Source: an uncultured Bacteroidales bacterium
Lineage (GTDB): Bacteria > Bacteroidota > Bacteroidia > Bacteroidales > Bacteroidaceae
Assembly: GCA_902782245.1 (NCBI GenBank)
Contig: CACZMI010000014.1
Span: 1 to 63,568 of the forward strand
Direction: 5' to 3'
DNA: 63,568 nt
In this document: piece by piece, positions 17,949 through 26,600 of the stretch
How positions within the stretch are numbered: the stretch's first letter is position 1
Layout: each line of letters opens with the position of its first letter
Notes under the pieces: model-generated
Seen by the model: the letters and a program-made list of their open reading frames with translations, nothing else
Told to the model about the DNA's origin: nothing
The model's database searches: none
Translations under genes and position numbers: made by a program

Positions 17949-19145
17949 ATGAAGTTCCTGGCGTACCTTATCTGTTATCTGATTTATCCGTTCTCGTTCC
18001 TGTTTCCACGCAGCAGGCGCAAGTACGTGTTTGGCAGTTACCGCGGATCATTTGCCGATAATGCCAAATACCTGTTCATATACTCCGTCGAGAACGGCGA
18101 TAAGGATATCCGATCTATCTGGCTCTCAACGTCAAGAGCCACCGTACGCAAGGTGCGCAGTCTTGGACTGCCAGCCTATTGGGTTCTGGGACCCCGCGGC
18201 ATATGGCATGCCCTGACATCAAAGTACTGGTTTTTCAACTCGTACACATCGGACATAATGTTCTGCCTGTCGGGAGGTGCGTGCTGCATCAATCTCTGGC
18301 ATGGTGTGGGCCTTAAAAGGACCGAATTCAACACCGTTTCGGGTCCTTTGGCCGACCGTTACAGCAAGAAGAACAAATATGATGTATTCTGCCACCCCGA
18401 GTCGTTCCGCCGACCTGACTGGCTGCTTACATCCACTCCTTTCCAGACATCGATGTTTGCCAAGGCGTTCCGTCTGCCGGAGTCAAAGTGCCTGGAACTG
18501 GGCTACCCCCGCAACCGTATCCTGAATGCCGATGAAAAGGCCCGTTCTGAATATGTTGACCGATATGAGCCCGCCAGTACCCGTCAGTTCATAGAGAGCA
18601 TCAGAGGTAAGTATGACAATGTTTACGTTTACATGCCCACGTGGCGTGACTCCCAGCGTACAGTCTTTACGCAGAGCATGGACCTGGAGAGGCTGAACGG
18701 AATACTTGCCGCCAAGAACTCGCTGCTCATTCTCAAGCCTCATGCCAACGTCATCCTGACTGACACACTGGGTTCGCTGTCAAACATTGTTCTGGCCGAT
18801 CCCAAATCAGACATATACCCCATACTCCCCTACGCCCACGTCCTGATAACCGACTATTCATCGATACTTTATGACTGGCTGCTCATGGAGGGAAAGGATG
18901 TCATCCTGTACCTTTATGACTACAAGGAGTATGTACGTGAGCGTGATTTCTACTACCCGTTTGATGAGAACGTGGCAGGCTGCAGGGTTGAGAGTTTTGA
19001 CGGCTTATGCTCAGTCATTGAATTCGGACAGTATGCAATTGACCCCGTTGAGCGCAGGCGTATCGTTGACAGATTCTGGGGTGAAACGGCCTCTTTTGAT
19101 TCATCCCGTAAGATTCTGGACTTTATTAAAGACCTACGCAAATGA
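17949..19145 (+). CDS. CDP-glycerol/CDP-ribitol polyol-phosphate transferase (TagB/TarL-like)
   Basis: This 398-residue protein belongs to the CDP-glycerol glycerophosphotransferase family. It carries INLWHGVGLKRTEF, YPRNRIL, VYMPTWRDSQ and the signature VLITDYSSILYDWLLMEGKD. An N-terminal hydrophobic segment (FLAYLICYLIYPFSFLFP) suggests membrane association. Family members move glycerol- or ribitol-phosphate from the CDP-activated donor to a lipid-linked acceptor or a growing chain. With the CDP-ribitol synthase 3 nt upstream, ribitol phosphate is the likely substrate (inference). Confidence 0.88.
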   Translation: MKFLAYLICYLIYPFSFLFPRSRRKYVFGSYRGSFADNAKYLFIYSVENGDKDIRSIWLSTSRATVRKVRSLGLPAYWVLGPRGIWHALTSKYWFFNSYTSDIMFCLSGGACCINLWHGVGLKRTEFNTVSGPLADRYSKKNKYDVFCHPESFRRPDWLLTSTPFQTSMFAKAFRLPESKCLELGYPRNRILNADEKARSEYVDRYEPASTRQFIESIRGKYDNVYVYMPTWRDSQRTVFTQSMDLERLNGILAAKNSLLILKPHANVILTDTLGSLSNIVLADPKSDIYPILPYAHVLITDYSSILYDWLLMEGKDVILYLYDYKEYVRERDFYYPFDENVAGCRVESFDGLCSVIEFGQYAIDPVERRRIVDRFWGETASFDSSRKILDFIKDLRK

Positions 19146-20047
19146 TATCGGTAATAATCTGCACATATAACCGCGACAAGTACATCTACAATGTCCTTAA
19201 GAGTCTGGCTCTGGGTACACTGGAGCACAGTGCCTATGAGATTATACTTGTAGACAACAACTGCACGGACAATACCCGCAGCGAGGTGGATCATTTCTGC
19301 AACGTATTCCCTCAGGTGACCCTGCGTTATTTTGTGGAGACAAACCAGGGACTGTCACACGCACGCAACCGCGGAATCCGCGAGTCCAAAGGTGATATAC
19401 TGGTATATGTAGATGATGACGCCACGGTCAATCCGGAGTATCTTAAAACATATGCCGACTGGTTTGCCGCACATCCTGAGACCGATGCCGCCGGAGGTCC
19501 CATAATACCCCATTACGAGACGGGGGCCGAGCCCAAGTGGATGACCTACTTCATAAAGAGGCTGTTAACCGGTTATCTCTATTTCGGCGACAAGGTCAGG
19601 CCGTTCCCGGGTGACAACTACCCCGGCGGAGGCAATGCCGCCTACCGCGCAAGCGTATTTGAGAAAGTGGGCCTATACAACGTTCAGTTGGGCCGAAACG
19701 GTGACAGTCTGACCGGAGGTGAGGAGAAGGATATCTTTGACAAGATGAAACGCGAGGGTATGCAGTTTGTATATCTTCCCGGTGCCATATTGTACCACAG
19801 CATCCCCGGCTATAAGCTGGAGGCTGACTACTTTAACCGTCTGACTACCGGCATAGGCCAGAGTGAGCGGGCGCGTACGCTCAGGATAGGCAAAGGCTTA
19901 TACCGCAAACGCCTGCTGTCAGAACTCAAGAAGTGGTGCGCAACCATCGTGCTGTGGTGCTTCTACCTCGTTACATTCAGGCCCAGCCGCGGAAACATGC
20001 TGATCAAGTTCCGCCGTAACGTAACAAAAGCCTTGCTGGGAAAATGA
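19142..20047 (+). CDS. Family 2 glycosyltransferase
   Basis: This 301-residue GT-A enzyme starts MISVIICTYNRDKYIYNVLK. It has IILVDNNCTDNTRSEV, a DDD metal site in ILVYVDDDATVNPEYLK, and the acceptor-side GGEEKDIFDKMKREG typical of a galactosyltransferase-like C-terminal. A hydrophobic stretch near the C-terminus (TIVLWCFYLVTF) may anchor it in the membrane. The ATG overlaps the stop of the transferase upstream. Donor sugar unknown. Confidence 0.87.
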   Translation: MISVIICTYNRDKYIYNVLKSLALGTLEHSAYEIILVDNNCTDNTRSEVDHFCNVFPQVTLRYFVETNQGLSHARNRGIRESKGDILVYVDDDATVNPEYLKTYADWFAAHPETDAAGGPIIPHYETGAEPKWMTYFIKRLLTGYLYFGDKVRPFPGDNYPGGGNAAYRASVFEKVGLYNVQLGRNGDSLTGGEEKDIFDKMKREGMQFVYLPGAILYHSIPGYKLEADYFNRLTTGIGQSERARTLRIGKGLYRKRLLSELKKWCATIVLWCFYLVTFRPSRGNMLIKFRRNVTKALLGK

Positions 20048-20979
20048 AAGGACAGGGTAAGTTCTTTTTTCATGTGCTGGCATTCCTCACAATGGCTTTG
20101 TGGGGGGTCACATTCGTCTCCACAAAAACCCTTATCAACGAGGGGTTGACACCGGCGCAGATATTCACAATAAGATTCGTCATCGCCTATATCGGACTCC
20201 TTCTGATCTGCCTTCTCCGTGGTGGCCGTAACAAGAGGGCCTTTTCGGGTTCGCTGCGTCATGAACTGGTGTTCGTCATAACCGGAATAACCGGTGGATC
20301 GCTCTATTTCTGGACCGAGAACACAGCACTCAGCTATACCCAGGCCTGTAACGTATCGTTCATAGTATGCATCGCTCCGCTCCTTACGGTTCTGCTCACT
20401 CTGGCACTAAAAAGAATGTTCAAAGGCCCGTTCATGGACGGACTTGAGGATGTCAAGGTCCGATTCCCGCTTGTGGCAGGTACAATCCTAGCCCTGTCGG
20501 GTATGATAATGGTGATATTTGACGGTAACGGCGTGAGCCTTTCGCCCAAAGGTGATATACTGGCTTTCCTGGCCGCCTTGTGCTGGGCTGTCTACAGTCA
20601 GTTCATGGGTCAGATGACCGACCGGTACGGCACACTGTTCGCCACCCGCAAGGTATTCTTCTGGGGTCTGGTAACAATCATCCCGTTCCTGTTTTTATCG
20701 GACAACTCCAATCTGGCACTGGTCCGGTTTGACCACATTCAGGTATGGGGTAACCTGCTGTTCCTGTCAACCATAGCATCGCTGGTTTGCTTTGTGGTTT
20801 GGAACAGGGTGATGCCGGCCATAGGTAATGTAACTGCCACCAATTATGTATATTTGAATCCCGTATTCACTCTGATAGCAGCAGTGCTCATACTGGGTGA
20901 AAGGATGACTCTGGTATCCGGGCTGGGATCGGCCATGATTCTGGGCGGTGTGATACTGGCGGGAGCAAAGAAACGATAG
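20044..20979 (+). CDS. EamA-family (DMT) transporter
   Basis: This 311-residue membrane protein has about ten helices arranged as two EamA repeats (AFLTMALWGVTFVSTKTLI and LAFLAALCWAVYSQFMG start the halves). DMT proteins export metabolites; some relatives flip lipid-linked sugars, so a role in moving a glycan precursor is possible but unproven. Its start overlaps the preceding GT2 stop (ATGA), making it the last gene of the plus-strand glycan unit. Confidence 0.85.
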   Translation: MKGQGKFFFHVLAFLTMALWGVTFVSTKTLINEGLTPAQIFTIRFVIAYIGLLLICLLRGGRNKRAFSGSLRHELVFVITGITGGSLYFWTENTALSYTQACNVSFIVCIAPLLTVLLTLALKRMFKGPFMDGLEDVKVRFPLVAGTILALSGMIMVIFDGNGVSLSPKGDILAFLAALCWAVYSQFMGQMTDRYGTLFATRKVFFWGLVTIIPFLFLSDNSNLALVRFDHIQVWGNLLFLSTIASLVCFVVWNRVMPAIGNVTATNYVYLNPVFTLIAAVLILGERMTLVSGLGSAMILGGVILAGAKKR

Positions 20980-20998
20980 AATGGACTAAAACAAATAA

Positions 20999-22996
20999 AT
21001 GATGAAATCAATTGTAAAGATTATGATGATGACTGGTGTGCTGGCCATAACAGCCGGCTGCGGACAGAAAAAGAGTGATTTCAAGTATCTGCTTGATGAG
21101 TTTGCCGACCTTAAGGTGATGCGTTACACCATCCCGGGATGGGAGGAGCTTACCCTGCAGCAGAAAGAGTACGCATATCATCTGGCCGAGGCTGCCAAGT
21201 GGGGCCGCGACATCCACTGGGACCAGAACTGCAAGTGGAACATTCCTATCCGCCATGTGGTTGAGAACATCCTGAACAACTACAAGGGTGACCGTGAGTC
21301 GAATGAATTCCAGCAGTTTGTTGTATATGCGAAGCGCCTGTTCTTTGCCAACGGCATACATCACCACTATGCCGAGGACAAATTCTTCCCGGAGTGCTCA
21401 AAGGAATATTTCCAGTCTCTCATGGAGGCTGTTGGTGACGGCAGCAAGTGCGCAGAGTTGCTTGATGTGATCTACAACCCCAACACCCTGCAGCAGCGCC
21501 GCTCAACCAGCACTGACGGTGATATCGTAGTCCTGTCGGCCGGTAACTTCTATGAGGGCGTTACCCGTGCCGAGGTTGAGAAATACTACGCATCCATCGA
21601 GGATAAGACCGATGAGACTCCCATTGCCTACGGTCTGAACACCAAGGTTACCAAGGATAAGGACGGAAACATCATTGAGATTCCCTGGAAGATTGACGGC
21701 ATGTACGGACCTGCCATCAAGAAGATATGCGAGGAACTCAAGCTGGCTGCCGCCTGCGCCGAGAACGACATACAGAAACGTGCCCTTGGCCTGCTCATAA
21801 AGTACTATGAGACGGGTGACCTCAAGATCTGGGATGAGTTCAACATCGAATGGGTAAAGGATACCATCGGAACCGTGGATTTCATCAACGGATTCATCGA
21901 GGATTACAACGACCCGCTGGGCCGCAAGGGTGCCTGGGAAGGCTACGTGAACATAAAGGACCACAAGGCATCCGAGCGCTCCACCATACTGAGTGCCAAC
22001 GCACAGTGGTTTGAGGACCATTCACCGGTTGACCCCCGCTTCAAGAAGAAGGAGTGTAAGGGTATATCGGCCAAGGTCATCAACGCCGTCTGCCTGGCCG
22101 GTGACTCATATCCTTCAACTCCTATTGGCATCAACCTGCCCAACGCCGACTGGATACGCAAGCAGTACGGAAGCAAGAGCGTGACCATAGCCAACATAAC
22201 ACACGCATATGATTACGCCGCACAGGAATCACCCACCAGCACTCTGGACGAGTTTGCATGGGATGAGGCCGAGAAGGCATTCTACCGCGAGTGGGGTTCA
22301 TGGGCCGATGAGATTCATACCGACCTTCATGAGTGCCTGGGTCACGGAAGCGGCCAGTTGCTGCCGGGTGTATCAACCACCGCTATGGGTGAGTATGCAT
22401 CGGCCCTGGAGGAGGCCCGCGCCGACCTCTTTGGTCTCTACTTTACTGCCGATCCCAAGATGGTTGAGCTGGGTATCATGCCCAACAAGGATGCCTACAA
22501 GGCCGAGTACGCCAATTATATCCGCAACGGCCTGATGGTGCAGTTCACCCGCGTGGAACTGGGACGCCCCAACACCGAGGCCCACATGCAGAACCGCAAG
22601 CTCATTGCCGAGTGGTGCTATGAGAAGGGCAGTAAGGACAACGTGATTGAGAAGAAGGTTCGTGACGGCAAGACCTACTTTGTGGTCAACGACTACGAGA
22701 AACTGCGTGACCTCTTTGCCCAGCTGCTGGCTGAGATCCAGCGCATCAAGTCCGAGGGTGACTACGAGGCCGGCAAATACCTGATTGAGACCTATGCCGT
22801 CAACATTGACCCCACCCTGCACAAGGAGGTCAAGCAGCGTTACGAGGCTCTGAACCTGAAGCCCTACGGCGGTTTCATCAACCCCGACATCGTTCCGGTT
22901 GAGAAAGGTGGCAAGATTGTGGACTACCAGGTTGTATACAACGACGACTACCTGAAGCAGCAGCTTGACTACGGCCGCAAGTACGGCGCACTGTAA
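20999..22996 (+). CDS. Dipeptidyl peptidase III (M49 metallopeptidase), lipoprotein
   Basis: This 665-residue zinc peptidase removes dipeptides from peptide N-termini. The M49 zinc motif HECLGH is near residues 444-449 and the third-ligand segment EEARAD near 470-475. Cysteine in the zinc motif matches the Bacteroides thetaiotaomicron enzyme I remember. The N-terminus is a lipoprotein signal with lipobox ITAGC, so the mature protein is probably membrane-anchored outside the cytoplasm. It begins 19 nt after the EamA gene and ends at a strong terminator. An ATG one codon later is an equally good start. Confidence 0.92.
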   Translation: MMKSIVKIMMMTGVLAITAGCGQKKSDFKYLLDEFADLKVMRYTIPGWEELTLQQKEYAYHLAEAAKWGRDIHWDQNCKWNIPIRHVVENILNNYKGDRESNEFQQFVVYAKRLFFANGIHHHYAEDKFFPECSKEYFQSLMEAVGDGSKCAELLDVIYNPNTLQQRRSTSTDGDIVVLSAGNFYEGVTRAEVEKYYASIEDKTDETPIAYGLNTKVTKDKDGNIIEIPWKIDGMYGPAIKKICEELKLAAACAENDIQKRALGLLIKYYETGDLKIWDEFNIEWVKDTIGTVDFINGFIEDYNDPLGRKGAWEGYVNIKDHKASERSTILSANAQWFEDHSPVDPRFKKKECKGISAKVINAVCLAGDSYPSTPIGINLPNADWIRKQYGSKSVTIANITHAYDYAAQESPTSTLDEFAWDEAEKAFYREWGSWADEIHTDLHECLGHGSGQLLPGVSTTAMGEYASALEEARADLFGLYFTADPKMVELGIMPNKDAYKAEYANYIRNGLMVQFTRVELGRPNTEAHMQNRKLIAEWCYEKGSKDNVIEKKVRDGKTYFVVNDYEKLRDLFAQLLAEIQRIKSEGDYEAGKYLIETYAVNIDPTLHKEVKQRYEALNLKPYGGFINPDIVPVEKGGKIVDYQVVYNDDYLKQQLDYGRKYGAL

Positions 22997-23000
22997 AAAT

Positions 23001-23030
23001 AAGGGGGCGGTTCTTCCGCCCCTTTTCTTT
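23001..23030 (+). terminator. Intrinsic terminator after DPP III
   Basis: GGGGCGG, a TTCTT loop and CCGCCCC are followed by TTTTCTTT. Confidence 0.9.
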
Positions 23031-23038
23031 ACCCATCC

Positions 23039-23175
23039 CCTAACCTTAGGGAGTCAGAATATAGGTAGAGCCATTTCTCTCCCTAAGGTGAGCCTGAAAT
23101 ACACTTTTCCCCGAGCCACCACCTAACCTTAGGGAGTCAGAACACAGGTAGAGCCATTTCTCTCCCTAAGGTGAG
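23039..23175. repeat. Two 54-bp direct repeats, each an 11-bp hairpin
   Basis: Copies at 23039-23092 and 23122-23175 differ at only two positions. Each has ACCTTAGGGAG and its exact complement CTCCCTAAGGT separated by 25 nt that are also conserved. They lie between the DPP III terminator and the blaI promoter. This is not a CRISPR array: there are only two units and the inter-arm sequence is itself repeated. Confidence 0.85.
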
Positions 23176-23189
23176 TCGCGTAAAAAAAA

Positions 23190-23231
23190 CATCTAAAAGT
23201 TTTGCGGTTACATCTAATTTTTTTAGATTTG
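23190..23231 (+). promoter_or_regulatory. blaI promoter with probable BlaI operator
   Basis: TTTG at 23201-23204 and TAGATTTG at 23224-23231 are 19 nt apart, a textbook Bacteroidetes promoter. The dyad ATCTAA (23212-23217), five T, TTAGAT (23223-23228) overlaps the -7 box. A further ATCTAA half-site is at about 23191-23196. A dyad over the promoter of a BlaI-family gene suggests autorepression. Confidence 0.7.
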
Positions 23232-23259
23232 CCGCGAAAACCTTTCAAAATCCATTGAA

Positions 23260-23616
23260 ATGAGACAGTTGACCAAGAAAGAAAAAGAGATAATGGAGTT
23301 CTTCTGGAACAGGGGACCCATGTTTATAAGGGAGCTTCAGGGATGCTATGAAAAGGAGCCTAACTTCAGTACCCTTTCAACTCAGGTCCATACTCTCCAG
23401 GTGGACGGTTTCCTGGACCGGGAGGCATTCGGCAGCAACTACCGCTACTTTCCGGTTGTAAGTGCCCGTGAATACGGAAACAGCGGAATACACGGTCTTA
23501 TTGACCAATATATGGACAGTTCTTACTCTAATGTTGTGATGGGATTCGTCAAGAACGAGAAGCTCTCAGTTGACGACCTTAAACGTATTATTGACAAGAT
23601 AGAGAAAGGACAATGA
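23260..23616 (+). CDS. BlaI/MecI-family transcriptional repressor
   Basis: This 118-residue winged-helix protein matches BlaI/MecI/CopY: LTKKEKEIMEFFWNRGPMFIREL, STLSTQVHTLQVDGFLDRE (recognition helix and wing), and a C-terminal dimerisation region. In beta-lactam systems the repressor is inactivated when the partner BlaR1/MecR1 metalloprotease is triggered. Here the partner gene overlaps it by 4 nt (ATGA) and is an M56 protein with a leucine-rich-repeat sensor. The probable operator lies in its own promoter. A cleavage site for the partner cannot be assigned by eye. Confidence 0.9.
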   Translation: MRQLTKKEKEIMEFFWNRGPMFIRELQGCYEKEPNFSTLSTQVHTLQVDGFLDREAFGSNYRYFPVVSAREYGNSGIHGLIDQYMDSSYSNVVMGFVKNEKLSVDDLKRIIDKIEKGQ

Positions 23617-26600
23617 CTGCATTCCTTATATATATGCTGAAAGTGGCCATTCTATCGGCCGTTTTCATAACCCTGTACCATCTGCTGCTCAGTAGAGAGA
23701 CTTTTCACAGGGCTAACAGGATAATACTGGTTTCATCGCTGGTTCTCTCTTATATTCTGCCGTTCATAGTCATAACAAGGCATAAGGAGGGAGCACCCGT
23801 AACAAGAATTGAAACCTTACAACGCGAACCTTCTCAGGAACCGGCAACGGCTCCTTACCAGCCGGTAATAACAAGTGGCAGCGTTTACTCATCGGCCCCT
23901 GACGGGGAGAACGCAGAGCCTGTTGTATCACAAAACCTCTCTCAAGTGATTGAGGTAACGGTGCAGGAGAACAAGCCCGAACCCGTGGTTGACACCCGCC
24001 AGCCCATACAGATCAACTGGTGGAAAGTACTGGCTGCGGTTTATCTGCTGGGATTGGCAATTGCACTGGTATACAGACTGTTCTGTACCGCTAAAGTGAT
24101 TGGGATAATAAGAAAGGGCGATGTCGTAGAAAAGAACAATGACTTCACACTGGTTCAGAGCGGACAGCATATCCACCCGTTCAGCTGGATGAGATACATA
24201 GTCCTTCCCAAGAACGGCAAGGCTGCCGGGCAGACCCCCATATTTGACCATGAAAAGGCTCATCTGGCACATCATCACTCGCTCGAACTGCTCTGGACCG
24301 ACATCCTGTCCGCCCTGCAGTGGTTCAACCCCGCACTGATGCTGTTCCGCCGTGACCTTTACTCCATTCATGAGTTCCAGGCCGATGCCGACGTACTGCG
24401 TAAAGGCTACGACCGCAAGCAGTACCAGTATCTCCTGCTGGACTGTGCCACCGACAAGACGGAACTCAGAGCCGTAAATACATTCAGGAAAAGTACTTTA
24501 GAAGGAAGAATTGATATGATTAACCGTAAACAATCAACAGGATCAAGTATCCTGAAGGCAGCCTACATTCCGGTGCTGCTTCTGCTCTCCTTGGGCGCAT
24601 TTGCAAAAACGGTTTACGACAAGGGTATTGCCGAAACCATCGAGATTGACAACTATGTCCGTATAGACGGGCTATGGTACAAATTCAAGGGTAATCAGGT
24701 TCGCGTGGTAAGCCGCAAGACCGATCACGAATATCCCGAAGATATCGTGATACCCGATACCATCATCTACAAGAATGTAAAGTATCCTGTCACGTCAATC
24801 GGATACAGGGCATTCCAATATGATGAAAAGATTAAGTCGGTGACCATTCCGTCAACCGTCAGGGAGATTGAGGGAGGATCTTTCTACAATTGCACCGGAC
24901 TTGAGAAGGTTGTAATACCATCATCCGTCAAGAGCATAGGGAACAATGCTTTCTATGGTTGCCGCAGTCTGAAATCGGTTTCCATACCCGCCGCAGTAAA
25001 AAAGATCGGGGACCGTGCCTTTACGGGAACCTGTCTTGAATCTGTTTCGGTTCAGGAAGGTAACAGGTTCTATGACAGCCGCCAGAACTGTAACGCAATC
25101 ATCGAGACATCATCCAACACCCTTTTGTACGGATCGGCATCGACCGTAATACCGTCCACGGTCACTACCATCGGCCAGGATGCTTTTTCGGATAACAAAA
25201 AACTGACATCCATTGACATACCTGAAAGCGTAACTGTAATCGGTATGAGCGCTTTCAAGGGATGCAGCGGGCTCAAATCGATAGTTATTCCCGGAACGGT
25301 TCAGAGGCTTGAAAACAGTTGCTTTGAAAACTCGGGAATCAAAAACCTGACAATTAACGGAAACCTTGAAACGATGACATATGCTTTTGTGGGATGCAAC
25401 TCATTGGAGACCGTGAATTATGGTCCCAAAGCGACAAAGATAGAATTGGTTTCAAGATGTCCCAATCTGAAACATCTGTTCATTCCGGCAACAGTCAGAC
25501 AGATAGAGCGTCTAGGGCATAACTGTGAACTGGAACTTGAGTCCATCACGGTTCAGGAGGGAAATCCGGTATATGACAGCCGGGGCGGTTGCAATGCCAT
25601 TATCCATACCGAAACCAACGGTCTGATTCTGGGTTGCGCCAATACGGTCATTCCCGACGACATAAGATATATATCGGATTATGCCTTTACCGGAGGTCAT
25701 ATCAAGGAGTTGTACATTCCGGCATCGGTCAGACAAATCAGCACTGCTATTTTCCAGGATTACTTTGATGCACTGTCTGTTTTCTCTCCCGATTATCTCA
25801 GGGACCTGAAAAGCATTGTCATCGACCCTGCCAACAAGTACTATGACAGCCGTGGCGGTTGCAATGCCATTATCCAGACGTCAACCGATATGTTGCTGAT
25901 TGCCTGCCAGACGACCACAATTCCGGGAACTGTCAAAACCATCGCTGCAAATGCATTCCTTAATCAGAATGGTTTAACGGAACTGACAATCCCCGACGGG
26001 GTCAGGACAATAACGGATGGAGCATTCTCATACTGCCGGAATCTGGAAAAGATTACAATAGGCGCAGGAGTAACTCATGTTTCTCCATTTGTTTTCAGTG
26101 GATGCAACAACATTTCGGAGATAAAAGTGAGCCCCGGGAACAAGACCTATGACAGCCGTAATGACTGCAACGCCGTCATTGAAACCGCAACCGGGACACT
26201 GGTATTGGGAGCCGAAAAAACCGTAATCCCTGACGGGGTGACAACAATAGGTAAAAACGCATTCAATTCAAATAAGAAAATAGCCTCAATAAAACTTCCG
26301 CCATCGGTTAAGGCCATTGAAGAATATGCTTTTGGAGGTTGCAATAATCTTGAGGAGATAAACCTGGAGAACGTAACCAGGAAAGGAGATAGAGCACTTG
26401 ACGGAACTGCACTCGGTCGATACATATACGCCGACAGCATCAACGGATATATGCGTTTCAGATTGCACGGAAAAGAAGCCGTCCTTAGCTATGTATGGGA
26501 TAACGTCCCAGCCAAAGTCTCTATACCTGAAACCTTCGATTACAAGGGGAAAACATATACGGTTGTCGAGATAGGCGACGGAGCATTCAGTTCAGATAAC

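Noticed and set aside
21503-22021. Long open frame antisense to the DPP III gene
   Set aside because: It is a codon-bias shadow with no recognisable domain, start context or promoter. The same holds for other long antisense frames over mutS, ychF and lgt.
23039-23175. Possible CRISPR repeats
   Set aside because: Only two units occur, the sequence between the palindrome arms is itself repeated, and there are no cas genes.
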